Below are positions 1-12,600 of a DNA stretch of 64,000 nt, piece by piece. A program made the position numbers and the translations under genes. The DNA lies in assembly GCA_964035545.1 (NCBI GenBank), contig OZ037765.1:16920698-16984697 (forward strand), read 5' to 3'. How positions within the stretch are numbered: position 1 is the first letter of the stretch; the number at the start of each line of letters is the position of its first letter. A model generated the notes under the pieces. The model saw only the letters and a program-made list of their open reading frames with translations. It did not search any database and was not told where the DNA came from. Source of the DNA: Bugula neritina. Lineage: Eukaryota > Bryozoa > Gymnolaemata > Cheilostomatida > Bugulidae.

Positions 1-385
1 GATAATCCGACGCCATCATTTCTTGTGCAAATACCAAGCAGACAATAATCTTGAAAGAGGCGTCATAATTGGCCACGTAAGTAAACTGCATTGCCATTTG
101 TCAATTTATATCGACCGAGTTCAAGCTAGAAGACAACTCCGCAACAAAACAGTTGACGTGCACAATAAACTCCCCATAGAAACTCCGTTTATTGCAAGGA
201 TCAGTAAATGTTAGCAAATGGTAGTAACACATAATAGAGTCATTATAGCATCACCCCAATAATTGCTTGGCTTCGGAGTAAACAAATTTGGTTATTAAAG
301 CCAGAAACCTTAAACAAAATTTAATAAGATTAGGCTACACATAAAAAATAACTTCAACAAGAGTGGACAAGCTTTTGGCAAGCAA

Positions 386-391
386 TTTATT
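386..391 (-). terminator. Candidate poly(A) signal of SNU13
   Basis: The minus strand reads AATAAA here, about 92 bp downstream of the SNU13 stop codon. No cleavage data. Spacing is plausible for a short 3' UTR. Confidence 0.5.
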
Positions 392-482
392 AAAGAGAAT
401 ATGTAGAAATACTACAATTACAGTTCATCATCAAAGATACCAAAATAACATTATGATACAACAACTATGTACAATAAATTGA

Positions 483-2449
483 TTATATAAGAAGTCTTTC
501 TATCATCTGTTGGGTTGTTGTTATGGCAGACTTGAGTTGAGAGCCTTCATTCACTGTGACGGAGCAAGCAATGACAGGTCGAGTTACACCACATGCCCTA
601 CCTAAAGCTTGTTTGGATCTCACAAACACATACGGCACATTCTAAAATGTATGAACAATTTTTTTAAAAATTTGATACTGGGTTAGAAAAATGGCGGAGG
701 AAAAGTTTATTTGTCAAAAATATCCAACACATTTCAACATTGATATTAACAAATAGCAAGTCCAAAAATTTGTACACTGAAACAGCAGCATTCTAGTAAC
801 TAGCTAAGCCCAAATTCATTAGGCTACAGTGACTATTTTCATTTGAGAAAACATGATTTAGTTATGTAATATATATTTTGCTAACATCAACATATGCAAT
901 TAGCAAAATATGAGAGCAACACATTTGATCAAATTTGTCATTACAATGAAAGTTGTTTTAAACTCATTGTTCAAATTTTAAGGCAGCTAAACGACAATAC
1001 AAATGCACATAAACGATTTTAAAATAATGTTCAAACAGAAAAGCTAAGATGATTAATTTTATACTATGTAAAAGATGAATTAACAATGGTTTTACATAAT
1101 ACAAACCTTGTCTTCACACAGAAGCGGAAGATGCATAAGAATTTCCAGTGGCTCTGCATCTGCTGACATAACAATGAACTCTGAGATTCCACGGTTTAAA
1201 GTCTTGGTAGCTAAAACACGTACATTGACATCAACACCAACAATAATCAGCATTACAAACAACTAAAATGCTTAGTTTACCACACTTATGAGATTAATTG
1301 CAACAGCAAAAATAACAAAAAAGTAATTTCATAGCTGTGTGAATTTTTAGTATTCAAGAACATGTAAAATTAAGAAAAAGTTGATAGGTTATATAGAGTA
1401 GAATAAAAATATTTTGTGTCAAGAAATACTGTAAAATCTGTAGGTACAGGCAAGTGGCCATCAGCTATATAGTAAAAAATATTTACAGACTTGAAACTCA
1501 AGAGCTAAAAGACAGCAGGAAATTATAGCATTTTTGTGGTGAAGATTCTAGGGCAAAGTACATAACTAAAAGGTTTAAATAGCCACAGCTAAAACTTGTT
1601 ATTTAAATTTTTTTGTACTAAAAGTACCAGTTACAGAAAAACTTGAAAAAGCATGGTCTATACTTTTTACAACAAAACTCATTAGATTTAAAAAAGCTTT
1701 CCTTTACCAGTGAAATTAAGCAAAAATGACTATTTAATTCTGCTAAGGTCATTTATACCACAATGTTTGGCGTCATAATCAAGAACTACCTTCATTGGCT
1801 CCTTTACGCAACTGTTTGTAATTTACAGCTTGCTGTACTAGATCCAAAATTTTCTTTGTGAGCTCTGCATCAGCTAAGGGGTAAGCTTTAGGATTAATTT
1901 CATCGCCCTACAATTTAGTTTCATTTGACATAGATGGCAAAATTAAAAACAATAAATATCATAACTATATCCTTACACCAGCAATATCTCAGACCTAGCT
2001 GAACTTGAAGCTGAACTCAATTTATCCAAAAAAAATTTCAACAGCTAATACTTCTTGTTTTATTTCCAATCACATTGGGATTGTCCTCATAAGTTTACTA
2101 CGATAAAGATAGTTTTAATTTTATTGATACATAATAATACAAACTTTAGACATGGAATTAAGTTATATACTAATAGCAACAACAGTTAAAATAGCTGTAG
2201 AGATATCAGTATATATTTAATATAAATTAATTGAAATAGAATTAATAATATAAATATTATTTGATTAAATATAAATATTGATTATTTTAAATCAGTATAA
2301 ATATATTTATAATATCAATAACAAATAATTGAAGCTACAAATACAATTATTCATTTATTGAATGACATCACTCAAGTCTTGAAGTTAAACTTGAAGTTAA
2401 TGATAAAACTAAATCAAAATGAAAATTTTCTGATTTTCATTCTCACCAT
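483..2449 (-). CDS. SNU13: SNU13 / NHP2-like protein 1 (15.5K), U4 snRNP and box C/D snoRNP protein
   Basis: Small L7Ae-family protein that binds kink-turns in U4 snRNA and box C/D snoRNAs, in the nucleus and nucleolus. Four exons, read on the minus strand: 2449-2447 (ATG only), 1907-1790, 1210-1107, 641-483 (stop TAA 483-485). They join in phase to 127 codons, against 128 aa in human. Recognisable segments are [53 protein letters not shown] and [19 protein letters not shown], ending IERLLI, all close to the animal family. Exons 2-4 are certain. The first exon is inferred: ATG followed directly by the donor GTGAGA gives [10 protein letters not shown], the expected start. A minus-strand AATAAA lies at 386-391, about 92 bp after the stop. 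Confidence 0.94.
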
Positions 2450-2770
2450 GTTGATTTTAGTAGTTATGCTAACACTTGAAGTTGATGGTGGGATGCTATA
2501 TCCTCTCCGCTTTCGCTTCACTGAGGGAAGTGACCCAATGGAACTAGAATTCTTTGAGAAGAATTTAACTTTTAGTTTTATTAAAACTAAAATGAACTTT
2601 AGGGACCGACTGCGACTTCTGAGTTATCGAAAATGGAAATAAAGATTAAGCACGTGCAAGGACCGCGTGTTTACCTACAGATAGTAAAACAGAAGTATTG
2701 ATCACAGTGCATTGTGTGAATTTACTCTCGGACTAAACTCAAACAAAGACGCGGTAGAAAGTAAGTTGAA
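2440..2770. promoter_or_regulatory. Candidate divergent promoter between SNU13 (-) and IRS (+)
   Basis: Locally GC-richer stretch between the SNU13 start exon and a plus-strand splice donor. It contains a GGAAGTGA ETS-type core and a CCAAT box near 2525-2540, and a CACGTG E-box at 2651-2656. A second CACGTG is at 2816-2821. On the plus strand, GGTAGAAA is followed at 2761 by a strong donor GTAAGTTG. This could end a non-coding first exon of IRS, whose next acceptor is at 6621. Transcription start sites are not visible, so the assignment is inference. Confidence 0.4.
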
Positions 2771-3482
2771 AGCAGACAATTCGTTATTCAAATATTTTTT
2801 ATCGAAAACTTACATCACGTGAACAGTGATTTCATGATAATTACAACTACACTCACTCTCACAGTCTCAGTCTCACACAGACACTGACTTTGTGATTGAG
2901 ATTATCACTATGAATATGGTTCCAAAAATGGTATCTAAAGCGCTTTTAAGAAAACCCATCAAAGGCTTTAGTATCCCTAAGAAGTAATACTCAAAATATT
3001 TATATAGCAGTAGCCAACTGGTGAGTGCTACACTGATACTGATAGTGATTATCATTATTATTATATTTATAACTTATTAACTTTAAGTTTAAGTAATTAA
3101 CTATAACATTAACTGATTAAGTTTAACTACAACTATAAGTATTAGTGTAACATTTTAGCTGACCATGGTTGTACAGAGTCATATTTTAATGTGGGTATAG
3201 TTTCATTTACTGTTCAATATCAAAAAAAGTATGATAGTAGTTTTTCATTTTTATATTATAAATCGAATAGTATAAATAATAAATATTATAATGAATCACT
3301 CGCCTCATAAACATTAGAGCGCTCTGGTAACACCTAAGGGTGCAAAATCCATGAGTGCCTTTTAGTCTAAGTATTGTGTCGTTTTTGTTTAGGTTTATCA
3401 TATGTTGAAATAAATCTGTTCTAGCCTGTAGCTAAGTTAAGTTTAAAACTTTTGAGTGATATGTATAAGATTTAGCACATAG
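2771..3482. other. Non-coding AT-rich stretch with simple CT/GA and TAA-type words
   Basis: No supported gene. Contains a CTCTCACAGTCTCAGTCTC-like tract near 2853-2875. Around 3020-3150 it is rich in ACTGATACTGATAG and TTAAGTTTAAG words, like the larger arrays near 39 kb and 60-61 kb. If IRS has a non-coding first exon, this is its intron 1. Confidence 0.5.
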
Positions 3483-4360
3483 CTAAGCTGAGTTGGTGTT
3501 ATGAGGTAGTATCCTTAACTCCCTGTTGTTTCGAGAGAAAAGCTGTTGTAAAAGGTTCGTGGGATGCAGAAATAGATGTTGGTTCTTCTCTCTTGACAGA
3601 TTGAGTGATGATAGCCCTTGTGAATTTAATAGTTCATCGTAAATAGGTGAAAGCTGTTCATGGCACTCTTCATTCGATAGTATCCTCATTAGAAAAGTTA
3701 ATCTGTGGTCTTTTTGCAAGAGTTCTAAGCTCAAAAAGTCCAAGCATCACTGATGCCACATCTCCTTTAAGGTTGGCAATCAATCTGATGTCTTGGTTTT
3801 GGACATTTTCAATTTATTCACAAAGGATTTTGTTAGTTGGATCTTACAATTCGTCTGCTTGACAAGAATAGGCCTAAGAAGACAGGTATTTCTGCTTTCA
3901 CATGAGCCTTGTTAGCTGTTTAATACAGTCAAGTACTTTGTTCGAATTGTTGATTTTACATATAGTATTATGTCTGTCCAACTTCAGATTAGACTGCATG
4001 ATTACACCAAGCTAGTTGGCTTCTTTACCTGTTTTGAGAGAAGTGTCACCAATTGTATATAGATGGGAGAGGTCATAATTTTTCTCAAATATGCTCACTT
4101 TGCACTTATCAGTGTTGAATGGCATTTCTATGTGACTTTAGGTCCTGTCAAAAGCTTGTTTTTGTATCTCTTTGTCAACCTCAACATATATTGAGTGTGT
4201 TGTCCGCATATAGACTGCAGATTGGTGTAGATTAAGAAGAGTCTTGGTCTGAGGATTGATTTTTGGGGTACTCTAAATATAACATCTATTTCCCTAGATT
4301 CCACCCCTTTGAGCATGGCTTTTTGTCTCCTGAATCCAGTTGTCAATTAATGGCTCAAGC
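3483..4360 (-). mobile_element. Degenerate non-LTR retrotransposon (LINE) 3' end, reverse transcriptase remnant
   Basis: On the minus strand, broken frames give pieces of a LINE reverse transcriptase. VPQKSILRPRLFLIY (about 4290-4250) is a decayed form of the family motif VPQGS-LGP-LFLIYIND, but no active-site aspartate pair can be read. It is followed by MPFNTDKCKVSIFEKNYDL and LGVIMQSNLKLDR, the usual region after the catalytic core. Then comes a C-terminal tail with RLTFLMRILSNEECHEQLSP and FSRNNRELRILPH. At least one in-frame stop sits before LGV, and frames change near 3780 and 4130. It is a 5'-truncated dead copy, probably of the CR1/jockey group. Confidence 0.75.
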
Positions 4361-6621
4361 CCATATGCTTTTTACACATGTTTAAGCCTCTATGAATAAT
4401 ACAATTAAAAATACTTCTCACTTACTTCATGTTAGATATATTATTCAGAAGTTGTAGGGTATTTAAACTAGCTAATACAATCTAAAAATTTTCATTGTGG
4501 CACATTTTAATTAAAATAAAGTTAAAAGCATGACTTGAATCTTAGAAAAACCTAGCATTTAAAATTTAATTTTGTGCCAACTTTTACATGTGAATTTGAG
4601 GTTATGAAGAAAAAAAAGAATTTCTTTCAGGTGAAAGCAATTTTTCAATACCAGACCTTATTTTGGTTGTTTAATGTAATACTCTCATCAATTGCAAAAT
4701 ATTCTTCTAATTTTTGAGCCAACTTCTCCTAGAAATACTCATTTCATGGTAGCTAGTCATTCAACACCATCTTAACGTAATTTGTAACATTAACTTTTTA
4801 AAACAAAAACGAAAATAAAGCTCTATGGTTGGCAATTGCCAATCTAACAATATCAAAGTTCTCCAGTAGAGTGCCCTGCGTACGACCAACATTTTTATAG
4901 AAAACACCAGCTTTGGGAAACCTGATTTATATAAACTTATTCTAATCCTGTTTGGGTTGCCGCTGTTTTTGTTCATTTAGGCTATACCTGCCAACTTTCA
5001 ATTTTGGCAAATTAAAAAAAGATACACGATCCTATTGTCATTTTTAAACAGTTTACTTACTAGTAATAGTTATAACTGCGAGGTACTAAAATTTATATGT
5101 GCTGCAGCAAAGGTAGTTAATTCAAATATTTGAAGCACAATAACTAAATACCTAGTGTGTTATATGCATGTATATCAACAGGTTATAATAAAAAATATAT
5201 TGATTATATCTAAAGCTGCCAATACGTTTGTAATATAGTCTAAATCAGTATAATAATAATTACACACACATATTTATATAAATATACATTTATTTATTTA
5301 TATATATTTTTAGTTTAATAATTTAGCTGCCCTTTGCTTATAACATCTCCACAGCAATTGTCATTAGTCAATGAAAAACCTTTAAATTTAAACAAAAAGG
5401 TTTCTCTGGTATTAGCCAACTTAAAATAGGAGGGTGTTAATTTTTCCATTTCATCTCCTCACTCATCATGAATAACACAATATATGATGGCTTGGTGGTT
5501 CTGGTTGTTGACATACAGTTTTGAAATGTGTAGGCTTGTAGGGTGTTGTTAGTTATCACATTGAATAACTTTCTCTGTCACTTCATGAACAAAGAATGAG
5601 TTTGTGTAATTACTCATTCATAGACATTATCAGTGTTGACATGTTTCGCAACAAAGTTACATCAAGCCTAAATTGTTGGCTTGTTTACCAGTACTGTCAT
5701 ATAGCAGGAAGAGTTTGACTACATAGCTGTTCAAACTTTGGAGGGAGTTTTCAATACTTTAATTTCTAACAGTAATAAAACATGTTATTGGTAACAACAT
5801 TATAATGTATTAATCAGATGAAAATGTATGGGGTTGTTTTGTAATTTTCTGTGGAAAGTAAAGTACATTATGCCTGCCTTTTCATTATGTACATATATAC
5901 ATACATGTCATGCACCTGTTAGTGCAATGCATTATTGAAGTTCATTGAATTAAAAGTTGTTTTCCTTGTCAATTCAGGTCATAAATATTGTTTCTACAGA
6001 TTTGTGCGCTGCTACAACTGCGTAGCATAAGTGTTTACTATGAGTGGGCTATGGATAAATCTGTATTATTGTTTAAAGAAAAAGAAACAAATACATATAT
6101 ATTGTGCATATATACATTATATATATGTGTGTGTGTATATGTGTTGTGTTTAGCCGAGTATTTAAACTAAAAATGTATAATTTATGCTTTTTTACTAGAA
6201 ATTTACGATAATATATGGTTTTGATGTAATAAAAATTAGAAATTCCACATCAAAATGTGGTATAAATGAAAGATTATCATTTTTTTTGCAAGTAAATAAT
6301 TGGACATAAAATTTTAAGCATCGGTTTTTGTTGCTAGCAAGGTTTGAAAGTATCCATCTAACTCTATTTCTACGTATATTTTTGTAATATGCTTATAATA
6401 AAAAGCAAATTGCTGTGATGTATGCTATGTCTATTTGAATCATAATCAGCTTTATGTAAAGTGAAAGTCCTGAGCATCTTAAACTTCACTGGATGTTCTA
6501 CTAATATGCAATGACAAGTTTGTAAAACTTAGTTTTAAGCATTTAGCTTGACAGAGATTCGTTCAAATGGATGTAGCTCATTTCATTCAGTGGATCTAAA
6601 TAAAATGTTACATTTTTGTAG
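4361..6621. other. Non-coding interval upstream of the IRS coding start
   Basis: No supported gene. AT-rich, with TA/TG simple sequence near 5255-5320 and 6070-6150 and ordinary stop-rich frames. It probably belongs to IRS intron 1 if the non-coding exon near 2760 is real. Confidence 0.5.
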
Positions 6622-6649
6622 TGAAAGTGCTTAACCCTCTGATGTTAAG
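6622..6649 (+). other. IRS: 5' UTR part of the first IRS coding exon
   Basis: A polypyrimidine-like stretch ending TTTTTGTAG at 6621 is a good splice acceptor 28 bp before the IRS ATG. This implies a further upstream non-coding exon. Confidence 0.5.
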
Positions 6650-9617
6650 ATGGCCACCATACTCAATCAACCGGTGTGTAAGCAGGGGATCTTTAAAAAA
6701 GTCAAGGTAGATGCACTATATTGTCAGCTGTAGGCTTCTCACTCTCATGTTTGAATAGTCATCAGTTTTTTCCTGTTAATTATATCTAATAACAAGTATC
6801 ATGTTTACAAGTCACTGTTGCACTATTGCTATGACTTATGCCCTGTTCTTGCATAATGCTATATTAAGGCAAACTAATAAGTTGATGATGTAGAGTTTCT
6901 AGCACTTAGTAAACTAGCCAATAGTCTTATAGGTAATAGATTGAAACTGGGTTAACAATTTATTTAATCCTTGTGCAAAACTTTTAAACTAAACAAATAA
7001 CCTGTCCAGGTGTGCATGTACACTGCCCCCCCCCCCCCCAGTTTATTATACATTAGGGTTACTGCATTCAGTTACTAAACTAAGCATACTAATGGTCAAT
7101 ATTAATTTTGTCTTAAGTTGTGAGTCTGTAGCTTGAGTTATGTTTTGGACTAGAGATAGTTACAGACAGAGAATAGAAAAAGGCTGCATGCTGAAGTCAG
7201 GGGATTGCAACTCCATAATGATTGGCAAAATAAAATTGTATTGTGTTTATGCTTGATTATGACATTCATACTTTTACTACTAATTCAAATTTTCAGCTAT
7301 GTAAGTTTTATGATTACAAGTTGTAAAAATTTATGGCTATTTTTTTCCGCTTGGAAATATTGATGACTGGAAAAATTGATGAACTGTATAACATTGATAT
7401 TCACCAATAATCACTCTGCTCACCAATTTGTAGCACAGCACAGTGCTTTCATTGGCTGATCAGTATTCTCACTTTATCTTATTCCGAATTTGATTGCTGT
7501 GTACTTTGATTTGGATGGAGTCTCGGGCAACTCGGGATTTGTGACATCATACAGCTAACTCATGGGGTTAGGATAGGATTTTATAGAAAAATCATGTCCT
7601 TTACAAGCCGGGTATTTTTAATTTATGTCAAATCATAGGGAGCAGCCTTGGTTTAGAGGTTAAAACACCGACTTGGTTTGATCCAGTTAAAAGGTCATTG
7701 ATGTTGTTAGTAAGGACATTCAGTCATGATTGCTCATTTTCTACAATAGAAAACAAGCTAAAAAAGACTCGTACCATCAGGGGTTCTCATAAGATGGTGA
7801 CTATAAACACACAGGAGTCAAATCCTCATCAAACTAAGAGCTAGGTTGCATGTAGCCTTCTAGTTCAAATTTTGTGACTCTTTATAAAACTTCCCGTTTA
7901 AAACTGTCATTTCTGTATTTATAGCCAAAACTGCAACAGAAGTATTTTGTCCTACATCAAGATGGTGGACCTGAAAGCCCTGCTCGTCTTGAATATTATG
8001 ACTCTGTTAAAAAATGGGAAAATCGAAAAAAACCTAAGAAAGCATTCTATCTTAGTCAATGTATCAGGTACTACAAACTCTGTTAGTATGGGTTCTGTGT
8101 TGGTAATATAGCTATAAATTGTAACTACTTTAGTTGATAAAAAATTTTGTCAATTGGTCCAAGCATAATCAATAAATTTACCAACAAAAGGGACTCACTA
8201 TAGAGTTTAATTGGTTAATACAGCAATTTAAGAAAACTTGCCACTGCAGTATTTCAATGATATTAGATGACAGGCTTTCAACTTTTTAATTTAAAGGCAA
8301 GAAGTGGCAAGAGGTTTAGGTGTTGTGTATTTAATTGAAAACAGGGTAGCAGGAGGTGTGAATTATTTTGTTTTTGTAGCTCACTTGTGAAGGCATTTGG
8401 CTCACTTTATGTAATGTCTTATACCTACATAGCGGTACTCTTATTTCAGTGTTGATAAATTTTCCAACGAGAAGGTTCAACATGGTCTTGCTTTGCATAC
8501 AATGGACGACTCCTTTTTGGGGGCTTTTCCAAATGCAGAGGACCGTGACTCTTGGCTGGTGAATATCAAAAGCCTCCTTCAAACACAGTGTGATCCAAAG
8601 CCTATATACGGTGTGTGTCTACATTTACTGGCCTGTAAATCCACTTGGTAACAATTAAGCATCATTCAACTCTCAGACTTTCAATAAGTAATTTCACTTA
8701 AAAAACACCAAAATAAGGTTTGATGCCAAGAGAAAGAATTATGCACCCTTGTTATGTTTGATTAGGCTGTCTGCATATTTACAACTTTTGAAAGTATTAA
8801 TATTGTTGCATTTTAATTCATATAAAATAACCTATGTAAACGTGTACTTATGCTGTTCACAGAACATGTTTGGAATGTGCTGATAAGGGAAAGAGATCTT
8901 GGTAAAACTTACGAAGGAGAGTACCGCTTATGTCTCAATAATAGAACGGTGCTGTTTGTGAAGAAGGCAGAATCTGAACCTTCCCTTACGTTTCCTGTGA
9001 GTGACTCTCAGATAAATGTCCTTGTCTTCAATAATTATTTGTTGCACTGCTTACATTTATATGTTTCTGTGAAACTGTCTTACACATTTGTTCAACATGA
9101 ACTGAGCAATATTACTACTTTGTTTCAATATTCACTGCACAACATCGTGTTACCTGCTAAGGCTTTATGTTTCTATACAGCTGGAGGTTATCAGACGCTG
9201 TGGCCACAGATCAAACTTCTTTAACCTGGAAGTTGGCCGGCAAGCGTGTACCGGCCCTGGTGAATTTTGGATTGAAGTAGACGATAGACTCATAGCAGAG
9301 AATGTTCATCATGCCATCTTATCGTTAGTTATACTGGTTTATAGTTATTACCCAACTCTGCTAAGCTGTTGGCACTAAGATATGGGCTTTGCAAAAATAT
9401 CGTTTTCATACTAATTATAATGTGCGGATGTATGTATAGCTCAATACGATATTTTTAGAGTTATGAATGTACCAAAAGAGGATGATGAGTTTAGATCTAA
9501 AAGCGCCAGCAACTCTTCTAAAGATAAACCATTCGGTTCTAAAGCTAGCATTGATTCTACAAGGCGGGGAGATGGGTGGGTTGTCATTGTACATTGTGTT
9601 TTGTGAATTATAGATAT

Positions 9618-9671
<54 letters not shown>

Positions 9672-12600
9672 CCCAACTGTGATACCATGCTAAATAAATC
9701 TTCTCTAAACCTATTGAAGCTAAAATTTTATATAAAATGTCAATATTTTACTTTTACTTGTTTATCATATAATTCTTGTTTTGCAAAAAACGGGTCCTAA
9801 AGTTGGTTATTTAATATTTTACTATATTTTTGCAGCGGCAAAGGTACACACATTTCTTATGTTTTTGTATTTTGATTTTTGTAGCACACGGAGTAATTTA
9901 TCTAAATCGTCAACTTCTAAAAGGTAATGCGCTAATTTTAACGTTGCATCTTTTGTTTAATAACACTATTAGTTGACTAAGTATTTTCTTCTTTCTTAGC
10001 CAGTGATAATAAAATGACTAATTTGACTAGTATTTTAAGCTTCTATATGGTCTAGCAATTCAACATTTCATGTTTTTTTGGAAGAGCGAAATTGTCCGTC
10101 AAGTTCGATTTTTACACCATCATTCTTTTCTTAGTAATTAGAACTTGTGATTCATTAAAATTGTAATGGAGTGTTTGCATTGTGATATGCAATGAATGTC
10201 TTCATATATAATTATTTATCATTGCTAATTTTTATTTCAAAAATGTTTCGTAAGATTTTTAGTTGGTTTCAACATTTCATCAGACCTGAAATTTGATCAA
10301 CACAATGGTTTGCTTTGTTGCTAGCTATCTCAATGGTGAGCGGAATCGTAGTGACAGTCTAGACACCAAGAGCTTGCTGTCTCGGGGACTCAGGTCCTCT
10401 ATTGGATCTCTCACCTCCGTAGATGCTGCCAGAGCTGCCACGGAGAGTGTGTATAGCGGCAGCTGCACTCTCGTAAGCACAGCCTCTGATGTCACGGACT
10501 CTCGGTAAGTGAACTTGCCCTGCGATTTTGTAACGGAAGAGAACTTTTTTGTAACAAAAAAAACTGTTTTATCACTTTGAGGAGATCCAGGCACTTGTTC
10601 TCACAATGTCTGTGGAGACACTGTGATGTATATGTTGGGTATGTGAATACTTGTAGATGCAGTACCCCTGTTCGCTCTCTCACTCCTGATTCCAGAACCG
10701 TGGCTGTCACCCCGTCTGCTGAGGCTGGGCATACACCTGACACTTCTTCCTACATGTCTATGGATGCGCCCTCTTCCCACACTCCCTCATTCAATCCTCC
10801 AAGTATGTTATACTCTCTTCTTCGTAGCTCATGGTAAATAATTTCTCCTTACCTGTAATTTGTATATTTATTATGTTTATCCTAACAGCAGGTGGGAGAA
10901 GTGCCTCCATCTCATCTGCTAGTCTGAGCAGCTGGACAAGCAGTAAAGAACCTGCATCTCTTCACTCAGCCTCTCAAGGTAATGGCAATATGTCTGCCAA
11001 TTTTAATGCCAAGAGTCAACATTCAGGAATTTCGGATGAAATAACGCCGACCTCACAGCAAGGTAGCGTAAACTCTGTAATAGGCTTGGCACCACCAGCA
11101 AGACCTTCAGTAGATGCATGTGCACGTTGAATAAACTTACATATAAAACACGGAATAGCACTAACATTATATATTATTTATGTGCATTAAGTTACTTTGT
11201 TGCTAATGTTTTTTAGATTTCAACAGTCTTGATGGGATGCCAAGAAATGACCCTTATTTCAGTATGGCTCCAGGAGATGCTGCTTTACCCAGTACTAGTT
11301 TGTCACTTAAACAAAATAAACCATTTAGAGCACAATCTTTCCTTGGTAGCAGTTCCAACAGTCCTTCTGCTAAGCGTGAAGCGTCACCATCATTCATAAC
11401 AAATGACTCACCGTACCACGACATGGCCCCAGCTGCATCTGGTGCTGGTGGGGCGGACTATTTTGATATGGCGCCTACCACTAAAGTTTCCTCAGCTTCT
11501 CCATACTTAGAAATGGCACCAGTCTCGTCCTCTCCTTCAATCAACCCTGAATTACTTCCTGTATCTAATACTGGCGATTCGCTATACTATGACATGGCAC
11601 CTATTGTAACCGCTACTTCTGCTAATTCAACAAATGAACCATCTTCCTTAGAAATAACTCCAGCGAGTGCCAACACTGATTCTCCTTATTTAGACATGAA
11701 GCCAAGCAGTTTAAGTAATGTCGAGACTGACAGATGTCTACCATCTTCTGCGTATGTGGATATGAAGCCCTCAGGTACTTACCATCATTTCAACATAGCA
11801 AGGTGTGGTGCAACGAGTCTAAGCCATAGCCTGGTATAAATTAGGCTGCAATAACACATATGACTCTATTTTAGGTCCAAGATCTAGAACAAACTCTCTA
11901 CAGCTGTCATCTGCTGTCGCCATCAACACTTTCAACCCCTACCTTGACATGTCGGGCAAAGATGGCAGATATAGCAATACTAGTAAATGCTGTATTACCT
12001 TCATAGTTTATAACAAATTAGTTAAATTTTTACAAAACATAAACTATAGAATTGTTTATAATTGATGTTGTAGGACAATCTCTAGTTTCTATTACAGGCC
12101 GCAGCTTAATTAGGTCACCAATTTTTCTAGCATTCCTGTAATACTAGCAGGGTTGTTAGAATGCTGCGAAAAAATCTATGACTCTATGTGATAAATTAAC
12201 TAATTACATTGAAGAAATATATTGTATAAAATATCTACATATGATTGTATGCTTTATGGTGGATGAACAGTTTAGTCCTCCTGACTATGCATTTAGGAAA
12301 CTTTTATTTTCAACTTTTTCGTTGTCAGACTTTTCAATATTTCCCAATTTGTCAACAGGTGAGAATTTGACAGGTAGTTATCTCTCCTCTAATGAGAACA
12401 TGCCGGCCTTCCTGCCTCCTAGACATTACAGTGTTGGTTCAAAGCCAATGCTTCTTAAGAAACCACCTGATCCTGATCAGTATGTGGAGATGAGGCGCAG
12501 CACGGACCTAGCTGGTAAGCACTGTTCAACTCTTCAACAGTGCTACTTGCAGCTACTAATGAAAATAATATTGTAATTTGTTAACTTAGTTACGGTTTTA

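Noticed and set aside
2145-2153. Alternative SNU13 start exon ATG-TCT-AAA before GTTTGT
   Set aside because: Phase fits, but the donor is weaker and no promoter-like sequence lies upstream. The exon at 2449-2447 is preferred.
2358-2642. 94-codon plus-strand open frame
   Set aside because: No recognisable similarity; better explained as the complement of the SNU13 first exon and promoter.
2813-2860. First exon of SNU13 ending at the donor GAT|GTAAGT near 2812
   Set aside because: In the phase required by exon 2 it has no ATG after a stop. The ATG|GTGAGA exon at 2449-2447 gives the correct length and phase.
9838-9845. Eight-base microexon candidate (AG|CGGCAAAG|GT) in IRS
   Set aside because: Including it shifts the frame. 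Without it, exon 9459-9575 joins 9885-9923 and then 10325-10504 in phase with a Ser/Arg-rich sequence expected of IRS.
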